From positions 17,627-81,626 of the forward strand of contig JAUXAN010000005.1 of the NCBI GenBank assembly GCA_030619885.1: DNA of 64,000 nucleotides. The letters run 5' to 3'. The translations under genes were made by a program, and so were the position numbers. The notes under the pieces were generated by a model. That model worked only from the letters and a program-made list of their open reading frames with translations, did no database searches and was not told the origin of the DNA. Each line of letters opens with the position of its first letter. Within the stretch, counting starts at the first letter, position 1. Positions 25,720 through 35,800 of the stretch are shown here, piece by piece. Source of the DNA: a bacterium (GTDB lineage: Bacteria; Hydrothermota; DG-26; JAUXAN01).

Positions 25720-26458
25720 AAGCAACCTAAAGGACAGACACAAGACTTGCCCCTGCGTGGTTGTCCAAAACAAAAATGGGTCCGAGTTTTTTTTGACGGA
25801 TAGTGACCACAACGATTTTTCTTTACCAAAAATTCACATTTCCTTTATACTCAGTTTATAATATATATATAAAAAAAGTAGAGATGGGAAAAGGTAAATT
25901 ACCTTACATTTTTTTTCTTGAAAAGTTTTTTGAAAACTTTAAAATAATAAGGAATTTATAAGTTTAGATGTTTTTGTATAGTATCCCCTTCCATATGAGT
26001 AGGGCAAGGCTAAAGCCTTGCCCTATTTACTCAAATGTTTTTAAGGGATTATAAAATCTTTAAAAAGGGGGTGAGAGATAGTAGTTAGTATTTAGGGTAG
26101 ATTACCTCACATTTTTTCATTGACAAGTTTTTTGAAAACCTTAAAATAATGCGGTGTCAATGAGTTCGTTCACTCAAATATTTTTTATGGTGTTAGGAGC
26201 ATTCCTAATCAGTTGTTCTGACAAAGTTCCTTATACAGAATGTGAAGACTATAAAAGAGTTGGGAGAGAGAATGGGTGAGGGGTTTAAACTGATGAGAGA
26301 GGAAATGGATACAGGATTTAAACTGATGGACGAAAGGACAACGAAGATTGCCGAACTCATAGTTTCAGAAGGGGATAAGACAAGGGAGATTATAAAATTT
26401 TTAAAAAGGGGGTGAGAGAATAGTAGGCAGTAAGAAGTAGGCAATAAAAAACTAAACA
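25720..26458. other. Intergenic region with partial tandem duplication
   Basis: Two blocks starting near 25890 and 26094 share a TTACCT.ACATTTTTT...AAGTTTTTTGAAAAC.TTAAAATAAT core and end in similar ATTATAAAAT.TTTAAAAAGGGGGTGAGAGA tails, so roughly 200 bp has been duplicated with divergence. It also holds the palindrome GTAGGGCAAGGCTAAAGCCTTGCCCTA (about 26000) and one possible small ORF. A relative of its GTAGAGATGGGAAAAGGTAAATTACC segment lies at 36579. Confidence 0.6.
26242..26415 (+). CDS. Possible 57-aa coiled-coil fragment
   Basis: GTG-led frame VKTIKELGERMGEGFKLMREEMDTGFKLMDERTTKIAELIV... ending TGA. The repeated G.GFKLM.E heptads look like a real coiled coil, but there is no ribosome site and the segment lies in a duplicated region. 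It may be the tail of a lost gene. Confidence 0.35.
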   Translation: MKTIKELGERMGEGFKLMREEMDTGFKLMDERTTKIAELIVSEGDKTREIIKFLKRG

Positions 26459-26506
26459 AGGATCCAGGCTCAAGTATCCCATACGGGTTGTGAAACCAGG
26501 ATCCAG
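26459..26506 (+). promoter_or_regulatory. 5'-UTR hairpin repeat, copy 1
   Basis: GGATCCAGG...TATCCCATACGGGTTGTGAAACCAGGATCC, able to pair GGATCC ends, placed about 8 bp before the AGGGAGGT ribosome site of the next gene. Copies 2 and 3 are at 29184 and 30688, each just before another exported-protein gene. Confidence 0.7.
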
Positions 26507-26521
26507 TTGAAGGGAGGTAAA

Positions 26522-29167
26522 ATGAGAAAAATTTTGTTTCTGTTTATTTTATTAAACCTGATAACAGCTGCGAACGGGGATAGTTTCTTTTTGGGCACCG
26601 AGTTCCCTTTCGATACGACCGCTTACTACATGCCGGAGACACATACCCAACAATACCCTGAGGTTGCTTTCGACGGAACAAACTACTTCGTTGTCTGGCA
26701 TGACTACCGAAACGGCAGCGACTATGACATCTACGGTGCAAGAATAGATACTACAGGTGAAGTGCTTGACCTTGTAGGAATTCCTATCTGCACAGAAGTT
26801 CAATCACAATACTATCCTACAGTTGCCTTCGATGGCACTAACTTTTTTGTAGTATGGCGGGATAGACGCATTGGACAGGACTACAAGGTGTATGGAGCAA
26901 GGGTTAGTCCCTCAGGCATAGTTTTAGACATTGATGGTATCCCTATCTGTACTACTCCCGATGACAAATACTATCCCAAGGTTGGTTTTAACGGAACTTG
27001 CTACTTAGTGGCATGGTATGAATGGTATAGTGATTCCTACTATGACATATACGGAGCAAGAGTATCTCCAGACGGAACTCTGTTGGACACTGACCCCATC
27101 CCTATCTGCACTGCACCGAGCTATCAATACCGACCTTCGGTCAGTTCTGATGGAACGAATTTTCTTGTAACCTGGTACGACCAGAGAACTGGTAATTTGG
27201 ACATATACGGAGCAAGAGTTGACAATGATGGGATGGTTTTGGATACAGCAGGAATAGTTATCTCTGATGCGACTAATTCTCAATACTACCCGAGGGTTGC
27301 CTTCGATGGAACAAACTATTTTGTTGTCTGGTATGACTATAGAAGCGTTAGTAGCTACGACATCTACGGTGCGAGGGTAGATACAGCAGGAACCCTGCTC
27401 GACAGTACTGGTATTGCTATTAACACCTCAGCAGGTCATCAATACCGACCAACCATTGCATTCGATGGTAATAACTACTTTGTGGCATGGTATTACAATA
27501 ACGATATTTATGGGACGAGGGTGGATACATCCGGAACAGTGCTTGACCCTGCTGGCGACACTATCTCCACTGCTCCTAACAACCAGCAGTGTCCAACAGT
27601 TGCTGGATGTGGTGAGAACTGGCTTTCAGTGTGGTATGACTACCGCAATGGCAACTGGGACATCTATGGTGCGAGGGTGGATACAGCAGGAGTGCTTTTA
27701 GATTCAACCGGGATTTCAGTCTCTACGGTTGGTAATACACAGTCACTTGCTGGTGTGGGTTTCGATGGGCTAAACTATCTTGCAGTGTGGCAGGATAACC
27801 GAGATGGTAATAATGACCATAATATCTATGGTGCGAGGGCAGATACATCGGGAACAGTATTGGATTTCACTGCAATCCCAATTTGCACAACTGCTAATCA
27901 TCAGTATTCACCTGCAGTTGGATTCGATGGAACCAACTATTTAGTGGTCTGGTATGGGTATCCGAGTGTGGTTTCGGACTATGAGATATGGGGAAGGAGA
28001 GTGGACAAATCTGGAGTGGTGGTAGATACCATCGATATCGAAATCTGTGCGGCAAATAACTACCAGCGATACCCGAAAGTTGGATTTGATGGAAATAACT
28101 ATTTGGTTGCATGGGAAGATGAGAGGTCAGGAGAATATGATATCTACGGTTCAAGGGTGGATACTTCTGGTACGGTTCTCGATACGATTGTTATATGTGA
28201 CCAAATATATGACCAGTATAACCCTGCAATCTATTTTGATGGAGAAGACTATCTGATTGTCTGGACTGACTACCGAAACGGAACTGACAAAGGAGACATC
28301 TATGGAGCGTTGATAGATACTGCAGGAACAGTTCTTGGAGAGATTGAAATATCCTGTGCTGTTATGGACCAGAGGGACCCAGAACTCGCATTCGATGGGG
28401 AAAATTACTTTATTGTATGGGAAGACTGGCGTGAAGGGGTTTGGTCTGTTTATGGGACTCGTGTGAGTAAGACGGGCGTGGTGCTTGATGGCGAAGGGAT
28501 TCCGATAGCAAATCTGCCAAACAGCGGTCAATCGAATCCTGCCGTCGTTTTCGATGGGACGGACTATATCGTATTTTGGCAGGACCTTCGCAGTTTCACC
28601 TACTACGATGTCTATGCCGCAAGGGTTGATACTGCTGGAGTCGTGCATACCCCTGATGGTGTGATCTTCACCGACAGTTTATCCCATCAGCACTCACCCC
28701 TACTTGTGCAGGGTTCTGACGGACAGTTACTTGCGGTCTATCAGAATTTCGATGCAGATTATAGTTCCTACAGAATATATGGAGAGTTATTCAGAGGGAG
28801 TGATATACCAATAACAGGGGTGGAAACGGATAGAGTAGTTGAAGGTTCAAGGTTAAAAGTAGTAAAATTGATGCAGAACTATCCAAATCCGTTCAATTCA
28901 ACTACAGTTATCAAATACATTGTCCCAGGAGTCGAGGAGTCAAAGAGTCAAGGAGTCGAGAAATCCTCAAATCTTTCCCTCAAGATTTATGATACGAGTG
29001 GAAGAGTTGTCCGTACTTTCCCGATAACCGATAACCGACAACCGATTACCGAAATGGTCTGGAATGGGTGTGCCGATTCAGGAGATAAACTGCCGAACGG
29101 GATTTATTTTTATAGAATAGAGATGGGAAAATATTCAGCGACAAGAAAGATGATTCTAATAAGATGA
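26522..29167 (+). CDS. Secreted repeat protein with C-terminal sorting domain
   Basis: The protein has 881 aa from the ATG after GGGAGGTAAA; the ORF-track start at 26507 reads through the ribosome site. Signal peptide MRKILFLFILLNLITAANG. Residues ~25-760 are about thirteen 50-60-aa repeats of the pattern P.VAFDGTNYFVVW.DYRNG..DIYGARVDT.G.VLD..GI.IC, presumably one or two beta-propellers. The C-terminal sorting domain follows (NYPNPFNSTTVIKY, SLKIYDTSGRVVRTF, KLPNGIYFYRIEMG). Its loop contains simple-sequence inserts (EESKSQGVEKSS and PITDNRQPITE). It is likely surface-located, with no known ligand. Confidence 0.85.
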   Translation: MRKILFLFILLNLITAANGDSFFLGTEFPFDTTAYYMPETHTQQYPEVAFDGTNYFVVWHDYRNGSDYDIYGARIDTTGEVLDLVGIPICTEVQSQYYPTVAFDGTNFFVVWRDRRIGQDYKVYGARVSPSGIVLDIDGIPICTTPDDKYYPKVGFNGTCYLVAWYEWYSDSYYDIYGARVSPDGTLLDTDPIPICTAPSYQYRPSVSSDGTNFLVTWYDQRTGNLDIYGARVDNDGMVLDTAGIVISDATNSQYYPRVAFDGTNYFVVWYDYRSVSSYDIYGARVDTAGTLLDSTGIAINTSAGHQYRPTIAFDGNNYFVAWYYNNDIYGTRVDTSGTVLDPAGDTISTAPNNQQCPTVAGCGENWLSVWYDYRNGNWDIYGARVDTAGVLLDSTGISVSTVGNTQSLAGVGFDGLNYLAVWQDNRDGNNDHNIYGARADTSGTVLDFTAIPICTTANHQYSPAVGFDGTNYLVVWYGYPSVVSDYEIWGRRVDKSGVVVDTIDIEICAANNYQRYPKVGFDGNNYLVAWEDERSGEYDIYGSRVDTSGTVLDTIVICDQIYDQYNPAIYFDGEDYLIVWTDYRNGTDKGDIYGALIDTAGTVLGEIEISCAVMDQRDPELAFDGENYFIVWEDWREGVWSVYGTRVSKTGVVLDGEGIPIANLPNSGQSNPAVVFDGTDYIVFWQDLRSFTYYDVYAARVDTAGVVHTPDGVIFTDSLSHQHSPLLVQGSDGQLLAVYQNFDADYSSYRIYGELFRGSDIPITGVETDRVVEGSRLKVVKLMQNYPNPFNSTTVIKYIVPGVEESKSQGVEKSSNLSLKIYDTSGRVVRTFPITDNRQPITEMVWNGCADSGDKLPNGIYFYRIEMGKYSATRKMILIR

Positions 29168-29183
29168 AAAATCAAACCAGCAT

Positions 29184-29226
29184 CCTGGATCCAGCATCCC
29201 ATACGGGTTGTGAAACCAGGATCCAG
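29184..29226 (+). promoter_or_regulatory. 5'-UTR hairpin repeat, copy 2
   Basis: CTGGATCCAGCATCCCATACGGGTTGTGAAACCAGGATCCAG immediately before GAAGGAGGT and the ATG at 29242. Near-identical to copies at 26459 and 30688. Confidence 0.7.
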
Positions 29227-29241
29227 AGAAGGAGGTAAAAA

Positions 29242-30594
29242 ATGAAGAAGAAAATTTTAATATTCTCTGTCTCAATTTTGACACTAATAGTTGCCCTCTC
29301 CTTTGCAGTTGAAAAGAGAACAGGGAAGGGACCACAGGGGAGACACCGTGAGCAGAGAGGATACAAGGCAAAGGAGAAAAAACCTGTTAGGGGAGAGGTC
29401 GTTTTAACAGAAAAGGGGAAACAGATTCAGTCGATAGCGAGATTGAGGGTCCTGGTTTCGAGCGATGAATCACCAGATTGGCCGATATGGAGTCCTGATG
29501 GGGAGTGGGTCGTGTTTATGTCTTATGCATATGATGACTATGAGATTTGCAAGATCAGGGTTGATGGTACTGGATTCGTCCGGCTGACAGAGTATTTATA
29601 CTGCTCTGCACAACCTCAGTTCAGTTCGGATGGGTCGAAGATAGTCTATATACAGAGGGTGGATGGAGATGGTGATGGAGACCCATGGGATCATCCTACC
29701 GATGGGGCACGAATATGGATAATGGATGCTGACGGCTCAAACCAGCGTCAGATTACACCCCATCCACTTTACTGCTCACACTTTCCGGAGTTCAGTCCTG
29801 ATGGAAGTAAGGTCGCCTATAGGCGTGATGACACCTACGATTTATGGATGATGAACAGTGATGGGACGGACCCTGTAAAACTAACAACTTTAAGCACGAA
29901 ACCACACCGTTACCACTGGAGCCCTGACGGGAATAAGATTGCTTTCGATATGAGTAAAGAATCCCCTTTCACCTCCTACGAGGGTGCTATCGGTGTGGTC
30001 GATGTGACTACCACAGAGACGATATTTCTTTCAGACATTACCGACTCGATGTGTCAGAAAAAACCGCACTGGAATGCAGATGGCACAAAGATCATATATC
30101 TGGACGATGTTGACCGAACAGGTAATATATGGGTGATGAATCCCGATGGTTCAGGCAAGACACCTCTCACAGATGCGGCGAGTCATGAATACTGCTGCTA
30201 TGCAAAATTTTCTTTCAGCGAAGATGGAAGATACATCGTCTTTAGAAGTGATGAAAATTATGAAGATATCCCTGGTGGAGGCGACTATAAGATATGGGTA
30301 ATGACAGAGGACGGAAAATGGCGACTGCCTTTAACATTAGACGGACAACTGGATGGCAGTGATCCTTACCATATCAGTGCTAACTACAATATGAGCAGGA
30401 TTCTCTTTCATACTAATGATATCTATGTGATTGACCTGGATATACGAGACAGCGACAGCGATGGACTTTTAAACTGGGAAGAGGTCTTGTATAGAACGAA
30501 GATGGACAATCTAGATACAGACGGCGGAGGCGAATCAGATGGCTCAGAAGTTGAAAATGGCAGAGATCCATTAGACCCGAATGATGATGTATAA
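29242..30594 (+). CDS. Secreted TolB-like (PD40) propeller protein with calcium-type repeats
   Basis: The 450-aa protein has a signal peptide MKKKILIFSVSILTLIVALSFA. Residues ~80-390 are TolB/PD40 WD40-like blades (WSPDGEWVVFMS, FSSDGSKIVYI, FSPDGSKVAYRRDD, WNADGTKIIYLDD, IWVMNPDGSG). The C-terminus DSDSDGLLNWEEVL..T...NLDTDGGGESDGSEVENGRDP is a thrombospondin-type-3/EF-like calcium-binding repeat. There is no FlgD-like sorting domain, unlike its neighbours. It is probably exported, possibly peptidoglycan- or glycan-associated as TolB-like proteins often are. Confidence 0.85.
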   Translation: MKKKILIFSVSILTLIVALSFAVEKRTGKGPQGRHREQRGYKAKEKKPVRGEVVLTEKGKQIQSIARLRVLVSSDESPDWPIWSPDGEWVVFMSYAYDDYEICKIRVDGTGFVRLTEYLYCSAQPQFSSDGSKIVYIQRVDGDGDGDPWDHPTDGARIWIMDADGSNQRQITPHPLYCSHFPEFSPDGSKVAYRRDDTYDLWMMNSDGTDPVKLTTLSTKPHRYHWSPDGNKIAFDMSKESPFTSYEGAIGVVDVTTTETIFLSDITDSMCQKKPHWNADGTKIIYLDDVDRTGNIWVMNPDGSGKTPLTDAASHEYCCYAKFSFSEDGRYIVFRSDENYEDIPGGGDYKIWVMTEDGKWRLPLTLDGQLDGSDPYHISANYNMSRILFHTNDIYVIDLDIRDSDSDGLLNWEEVLYRTKMDNLDTDGGGESDGSEVENGRDPLDPNDDV

Positions 30595-30687
30595 AAATAG
30601 AGTATCAGAGTATCAGGACATCAGAGGTAGTGAACGGTCTTTAGACCGTTCATCAAAGCTAAAGACCCTGCTCTACAATCTAAACAA
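30595..30687. repeat. Spacer with palindrome GAACGGTCTTTAGACCGTTC
   Basis: Contains simple repeats (AGAGTATCAGAGTATCAGG) and a perfect palindrome GAACGGTCT-TTAGACCGTTC at about 30632-30652; another member of the small palindrome population. Confidence 0.6.
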
Positions 30688-30734
30688 GGATCCAGGATCA
30701 GGCATCCCATACGGGTTGTGAAACCAGGATCCAG
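30688..30734 (+). promoter_or_regulatory. 5'-UTR hairpin repeat, copy 3
   Basis: GGATCCAGGATCAGGCATCCCATACGGGTTGTGAAACCAGGATCCAG followed by AGAAGGAGGT and the ATG at 30753. Confidence 0.7.
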
Positions 30735-30752
30735 TTAAGAAGGAGGTATGAG

Positions 30753-32684
30753 ATGAAGAAAATTTTATTTAGTGCGTTAATCATCACTCTCACAACTGGA
30801 CTGCTCTGGGCAACTACAAAGACAGCTCCAGGTGAGCCATTCTGGAAATTTGAAATAGCCCGCTGGGAGGACCAGCCACTCGGACTCACCTTCGATGGAA
30901 CCTATCTGTGGATGTCCGGTTCAGGGAGTGGAACAGGAGCGAACTATATCTACAAGTTCGATTTGAACGGTAATTTAGTCGCGTCCTTTAAACAGCCTGG
31001 AGTTCCAGTGTCCTGGGGATTCAGAGACCTCGCATTTGATGGAACGCATCTCTATGGTAGCGTAGATGACGATATAGTCGTTTTTGATACATTAGGGAAT
31101 CTAGTTAGAACATTCAGCGGACCACTTGGTCCAAATCGTGCACTCGCCTGGGACCCAGATAGTTTTTGGTTGTGGGTGACGGACTGGAGTTCAGACATCT
31201 ATGCGATCGATGCTACTGGTGGTGTGATTGCAAACTATGGAAATCCAAGAGATATCTATGGACTCGCCTGGGACCCAGACCCATCAGGTCCATATCTGTG
31301 GGCTACTGCGTATGAGGGCGAGAATTTCAATTACATCTATCAACTCGACCCAAGAGATAACTGTAATGTGCTCGATTCATTCCCTGGTTATGGTAATATT
31401 GCAGGGGGATGTGCGTTCATTCCACCCAACACTGTGGTTGAAGTTGAGCAAGCGAATAACATTATCTGGGGTATCAAGGCTTATGCGTTTGCTAACGAGC
31501 CAGGAGCACCTGTGAGTCTGACCGCTTACAGTGACACTACGATGAGAGAAGCGATAGAGTTGGAATTCGATGAACCTGATACCAATGTAGATGGAACATC
31601 CTTGACCAACCTTGTATACCTGCGAATATATAGAGACGATGTGTTAATCGACTCCATTGCTGCTACCGGTGTTACTGGCGGTGGGCATCAGGTATATACA
31701 GATAGCGGATTGACTTTCCTTGCACATCACATCTATTCCGTTTCAGCGGTAAATAACCTGGGTTACGAAGGTGCATCGAGTGAAGAGGCATTTTCCTTTA
31801 TAGGCGCAAATGTAATCTACAGTGAGGACTTTGATAGTACCGACGGTGGATTTACCTCTATACCGAGTGGTTATGGATGGGAATGGGGAGAGCCGACTTA
31901 TGGTCCTTCTTCTGCTTACTCAGACTCTTTCTGTTGGGGCACCGACCTTGGCTCTGATTACTTCGACTGTGTGAGTTGGAAATTGACCAGCCCATACATA
32001 GACCTATCCAGTTATGACTATGCTAAAGTTGCCTTCTATCACTGGTATGAATTTGAATGGCTTAACGACGGTAGTAATTTGAAAATTTCGACCGATAATG
32101 GGAGTTCCTGGGATATACTGGTTCCTTATGGAGGCTATCCATTGGAGAGTGTTAAGAACACCAATTTCGGAATTGGAGATGAACCTGCCTATTCTGACAC
32201 CGTATGCGAATGGGATATTGCCGTCTTCAACCTATCTAACTGTACTGGATACGATAGTGTCCTAATCAGATGGCATCTTGGCTCTGATTTTGAGAATACT
32301 TATGCTGGATGGTATATAGATGATGTGGTTATAGCGATAGGAAAAGAACTCGTCAAAATTGAAGAAGAAAGGGTCAGTCGTGAATCGGGAATCAATTACC
32401 TCTTCCAGAACTATCCAAATCCATTCAGTGCGTCCACCGTTATCAGTTATACCCTTGCGGGCACAGGTTCGTTATCCGAACCCAACCATACCACTTTGAA
32501 AATTTACGATGCGAGTGGAAGATTGGTAAAGACATTAATGAACAGGGATGAGAAATCTGGCTACTACACCGTAAGATGGGATGGTCGAGACGATGGTGGA
32601 CACAAAGCTGCTAATGGTATTTACTTCTATACCTTAGAGAACGGAGACTACAGCGCAGTGAAGAAGATCATTATGCTGAAGTAG
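30753..32684 (+). CDS. Secreted NHL/SMP-30-like propeller protein with Fn3, MAM-like and sorting domains
   Basis: The 643-aa protein has a signal peptide MKKILFSALIITLTTGLLWA. Residues ~35-240 are a six-bladed propeller of the GLTFDGTYLWMSGSG / DLAFDGTHLYGSVDDD type. Residues ~245-345 are a fibronectin-III-like module, and ~350-535 a jelly-roll (YSEDFDSTDGGFTS ... TSPYIDLSSYDYAKVAFYHWYEF ... AGWYIDDVVI) as in immune-inhibitor-A/MAM-type proteins. The last ~90 residues are a sorting domain (YPNPFSASTVISY, LKIYDASGRLVKTL, HKAANGIYFYTLENG). It is paralogous in layout to the 36.7-kb protein. Confidence 0.87.
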   Translation: MKKILFSALIITLTTGLLWATTKTAPGEPFWKFEIARWEDQPLGLTFDGTYLWMSGSGSGTGANYIYKFDLNGNLVASFKQPGVPVSWGFRDLAFDGTHLYGSVDDDIVVFDTLGNLVRTFSGPLGPNRALAWDPDSFWLWVTDWSSDIYAIDATGGVIANYGNPRDIYGLAWDPDPSGPYLWATAYEGENFNYIYQLDPRDNCNVLDSFPGYGNIAGGCAFIPPNTVVEVEQANNIIWGIKAYAFANEPGAPVSLTAYSDTTMREAIELEFDEPDTNVDGTSLTNLVYLRIYRDDVLIDSIAATGVTGGGHQVYTDSGLTFLAHHIYSVSAVNNLGYEGASSEEAFSFIGANVIYSEDFDSTDGGFTSIPSGYGWEWGEPTYGPSSAYSDSFCWGTDLGSDYFDCVSWKLTSPYIDLSSYDYAKVAFYHWYEFEWLNDGSNLKISTDNGSSWDILVPYGGYPLESVKNTNFGIGDEPAYSDTVCEWDIAVFNLSNCTGYDSVLIRWHLGSDFENTYAGWYIDDVVIAIGKELVKIEEERVSRESGINYLFQNYPNPFSASTVISYTLAGTGSLSEPNHTTLKIYDASGRLVKTLMNRDEKSGYYTVRWDGRDDGGHKAANGIYFYTLENGDYSAVKKIIMLK

Positions 32685-32753
32685 GAGGGACAACCCTCGT
32701 GGTTGCCCTAAAAGGGGCAGGCACAAGGGGCCTGCCTCTACATGGATTCTTCT

Positions 32754-32781
32754 GTAGGGAACAGGCATGCCTGTTCCCTAC
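32754..32781. repeat. Palindrome GTAGGGAACAGG..CCTGTTCCCTAC, copy 2, with GGCAGGCACAAGGGGCCTGCC
   Basis: Perfect palindrome centred on GCATGC, next to a second palindromic unit GGGGCAGGCACAAGGGGCCTGCCTC (about 32714-32738). Relatives of the latter are at 25735, 36533 and within the CDS at 36.76 kb. Confidence 0.8.
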
Positions 32782-32817
32782 TTAAATAAATGGGCGTCCT
32801 ATAAAATCTTTATTAAG

Positions 32818-35800
32818 ATGAGAAACTTGATTTTTATCCTTCTGTTCTTCTTTAGTTCTTCATACGCATCAGAGGTAGATAGCCTGCTGTTTCATCTAAA
32901 AAATGGAGACGAACTTCAAAGGATGCGTGCGGCTGAACGACTGGGTAGACTGAAAGAGAAAACTGCAGTGGATGTTTTAATCAATACCCTTAAAGATGAA
33001 TCTGATGGTGTGAAGAAGTATGCCTGTTTTGCTCTGGGTGAAATAGGTAGCCCGGAGGCGATCAAGCCCTTGATTGCTCTATTCTCTGACCCCAACAAGT
33101 ATGTTAGAGGATATGCAAAGACAGCGCTGCTCAAAATAGGCGAACCGGCGAGTGAGCCTTTAGCCCGCTTACTCAATAATATAGATAAAAATGTTAGATG
33201 GAAGTCTGCAGTAGTCCTTGGCAGGATGGGAGATAGAAGGGCAGTAAAACCGCTGATGGAGGCATTGGAATATGGTGGCAAGGAGTATAGAAAAGAGGCT
33301 GCTCTACTGCTATCACAGTTGAAAGAGAAGAAGGCAATAAGACTTCTGATTCGTGCACTCGGTGACGATGAAAAACATGTGGTCAAAGCTGCAAAAGTTG
33401 GAATTATCGAATGGGGGAAGGAAGATGAAGAGGTGGTCATACAACTAATCACAGCACTGAAAGATGAAGATATGCCTCGTGCAAATATATGCGGTGCTCT
33501 ATCTGCAATTGGAGATAGTTTAGCCGTGGAACCTATAATTGATGCTGCTTACTCTACAGACGATACATTGAGGGCTGCGGCTGCCCTTGCACTGGGTGAT
33601 TTTATGAGCGGTGAGGTCTCTCAAACGGTCTTCGGAGCAGATGGAGTTGAAGTAGAAGGAGAGGGGATGGGAGTGGAAGGGGTGGAAATTGAAAATGTCC
33701 CAATTCAAGATGAACGAATTCCTGAGGTACTTCTCACCCTCCTTGGCGATGAGCGTAGTATAGTCCGCAAATATGCCTCAGAAGCAGTGGGAAAGATAAA
33801 AGAAGGGAGAGCAATACCGCTTCTCATCGAGTTATTAGATGATAAAGATATTTCAGTGAGATTCTCTGCTTGTGCATCTCTCGCAAAGATAGGAAAACCG
33901 TCTATTGATAAACTCGCGGATGCATTGAAGAATGGGAGCATACAGGTAAGGAAGTATGCTGCAATTGCCTTAGGAAAAATCGGAGATGAAGAAACAATTT
34001 CTGTGCTTCTCAATGGAATCAAAGATGAAAACTGGCAAGTAAGGGAGGCGGCTGTTCAGGCGCTCGGACAACTTAGAACAGAAAAAGCCCTTAAAGGGAT
34101 TATATCAATATTTGGTGACGATGATATTCGGGTGAGAGAATCTGCATCGAGAGCCGCATCGCAGTTCGGTGATGCGGCGATAAGACGAGTTAAGAAAATG
34201 CTTGTTTCGAAAGATGAAAAGGTGAGGGCAACCTGCATTCAAACACTCGGAAGGGTTGGAGATGAAAGTTCCTACCCGCTGATAGTTAAATCCTTAAAAG
34301 ACCCTGCGTTGGAAGTAAAAAAAGAGGCGGTTACAGCACTTGGAAAATTTGGACAGAAAGCAATAGAACCACTTTTGAGAATTTTTAGCGATGAAAATGA
34401 TATAGTAACAAGAAGAGCAATAATAAATTCATTAAAAAGGATTCAAGGCTCTGAAAAATATATCCTTAATGCATTGAGAAGTAAGGATAAGAAAGTTAAA
34501 TCAGCATCCGCTTTAGTATCTGGTGAGTTGAGACTCAAAGAAGCAGTACCCGATTTGTTACACCTTTTAAATGACAGAAATCCATCGGTGAAAGAAAACG
34601 CCACATCTGCTCTTGGAAAATTGCGCTCCTTTGAAGCAGTTGAGCCAATAATGAAGCGGATATCCAAGGAGAGAAATCTTGAAGTAAAAAGGGAGTTAGT
34701 TTATGCACTTGGTGAAATAGGCGATAAAAAGGCGACTCCATTTCTGATAAACCTATTAAAAGATACCGAAATGCGGTCGTCAGTCATACTTGCACTTGGA
34801 GAACTTGGTGATAAAAGTGCGATTCCATATTTATTCACTCTGTTGAATTCTCGACAGGGTATACACGAAATAATTAGTTCTTTAACCAAACTGATAGACA
34901 GACCACAGGATTTAGAAACCATAACCGAAGAAGACATCAAAAATTTCGTTGGACTACTCAAATCAGATGATGAATTTGTGAGGATTAAGACGAAATATCT
35001 TTTGAGCAAGGTGGGAAAAAGGGCTACTCAGCCGCTTCTTGAAGTAATTACATACGGGAAAAAACGGGAAAAAATCCTTGCCATCACGGCGTTAGGAGAA
35101 ATCAAAGACCCTGAATCTACACCTGTATTGAGGAAACTCTTGAACTCGGAAGATGCTAATATCGTGAGGGCGGCTATAATACCTCTTGGAAAACTGTGTG
35201 ATGAGAAGTCGCTTGGAAGGATGATAGAACTTTTAAAAAGCGAGGATTTCAGAACGAGATATAATGCCATCTACGCCATAGTGAGGATTGGTGAGCCAAC
35301 TTCTGCCATCCCTCTCGCACTCCTATTCGATGACCCGGTCTACAAGGTGAGGAAATCTGCACATGCAGCGATTGAAGAACTCACAGGAGGTCAATGCAGA
35401 ATTTTGGGCAGATTTACACCTATTTCGAATATAGATGTCATCTGGTTTGGTGTGCTCGCCTTCGTTATAGCAGTGCCTTATGCAAATAAATGGATTCCTA
35501 ATTTTAGGAATTCCCTTGTAAAAATTGGGCGCAGGTTGGTAATTTCCGATAGAGTAAAATGGTGGATTGCCTTCGTTCTTGGGATAGGGGCGATTGGACT
35601 CTATGTTTACTGTCAGATATGTAATGTTGGGGACCCGAGCGGACTCGGACTGACCCAGATGAGTTTTTTTCAGGCTATTATGGTGTTCACCATAAAAGTA
35701 TTTCCTTTCTTCATTGGAGGATGTCTGGCAGCAGGATTCATCCTTCGATATTTTTCCTTCTTTCAAAAAAATCTTCCATCGAGTATGCTCGGCTCTACCA

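Noticed and set aside
26522-28800. DNA tandem repeat array
   Set aside because: Periodicity is at protein level (propeller blades); nucleotide copies are too diverged to be a mobile repeat.
35323-35766. 147-aa minus-strand ORF
   Set aside because: It is antisense to the HEAT/permease gene, which has clear domain motifs in its own frame.
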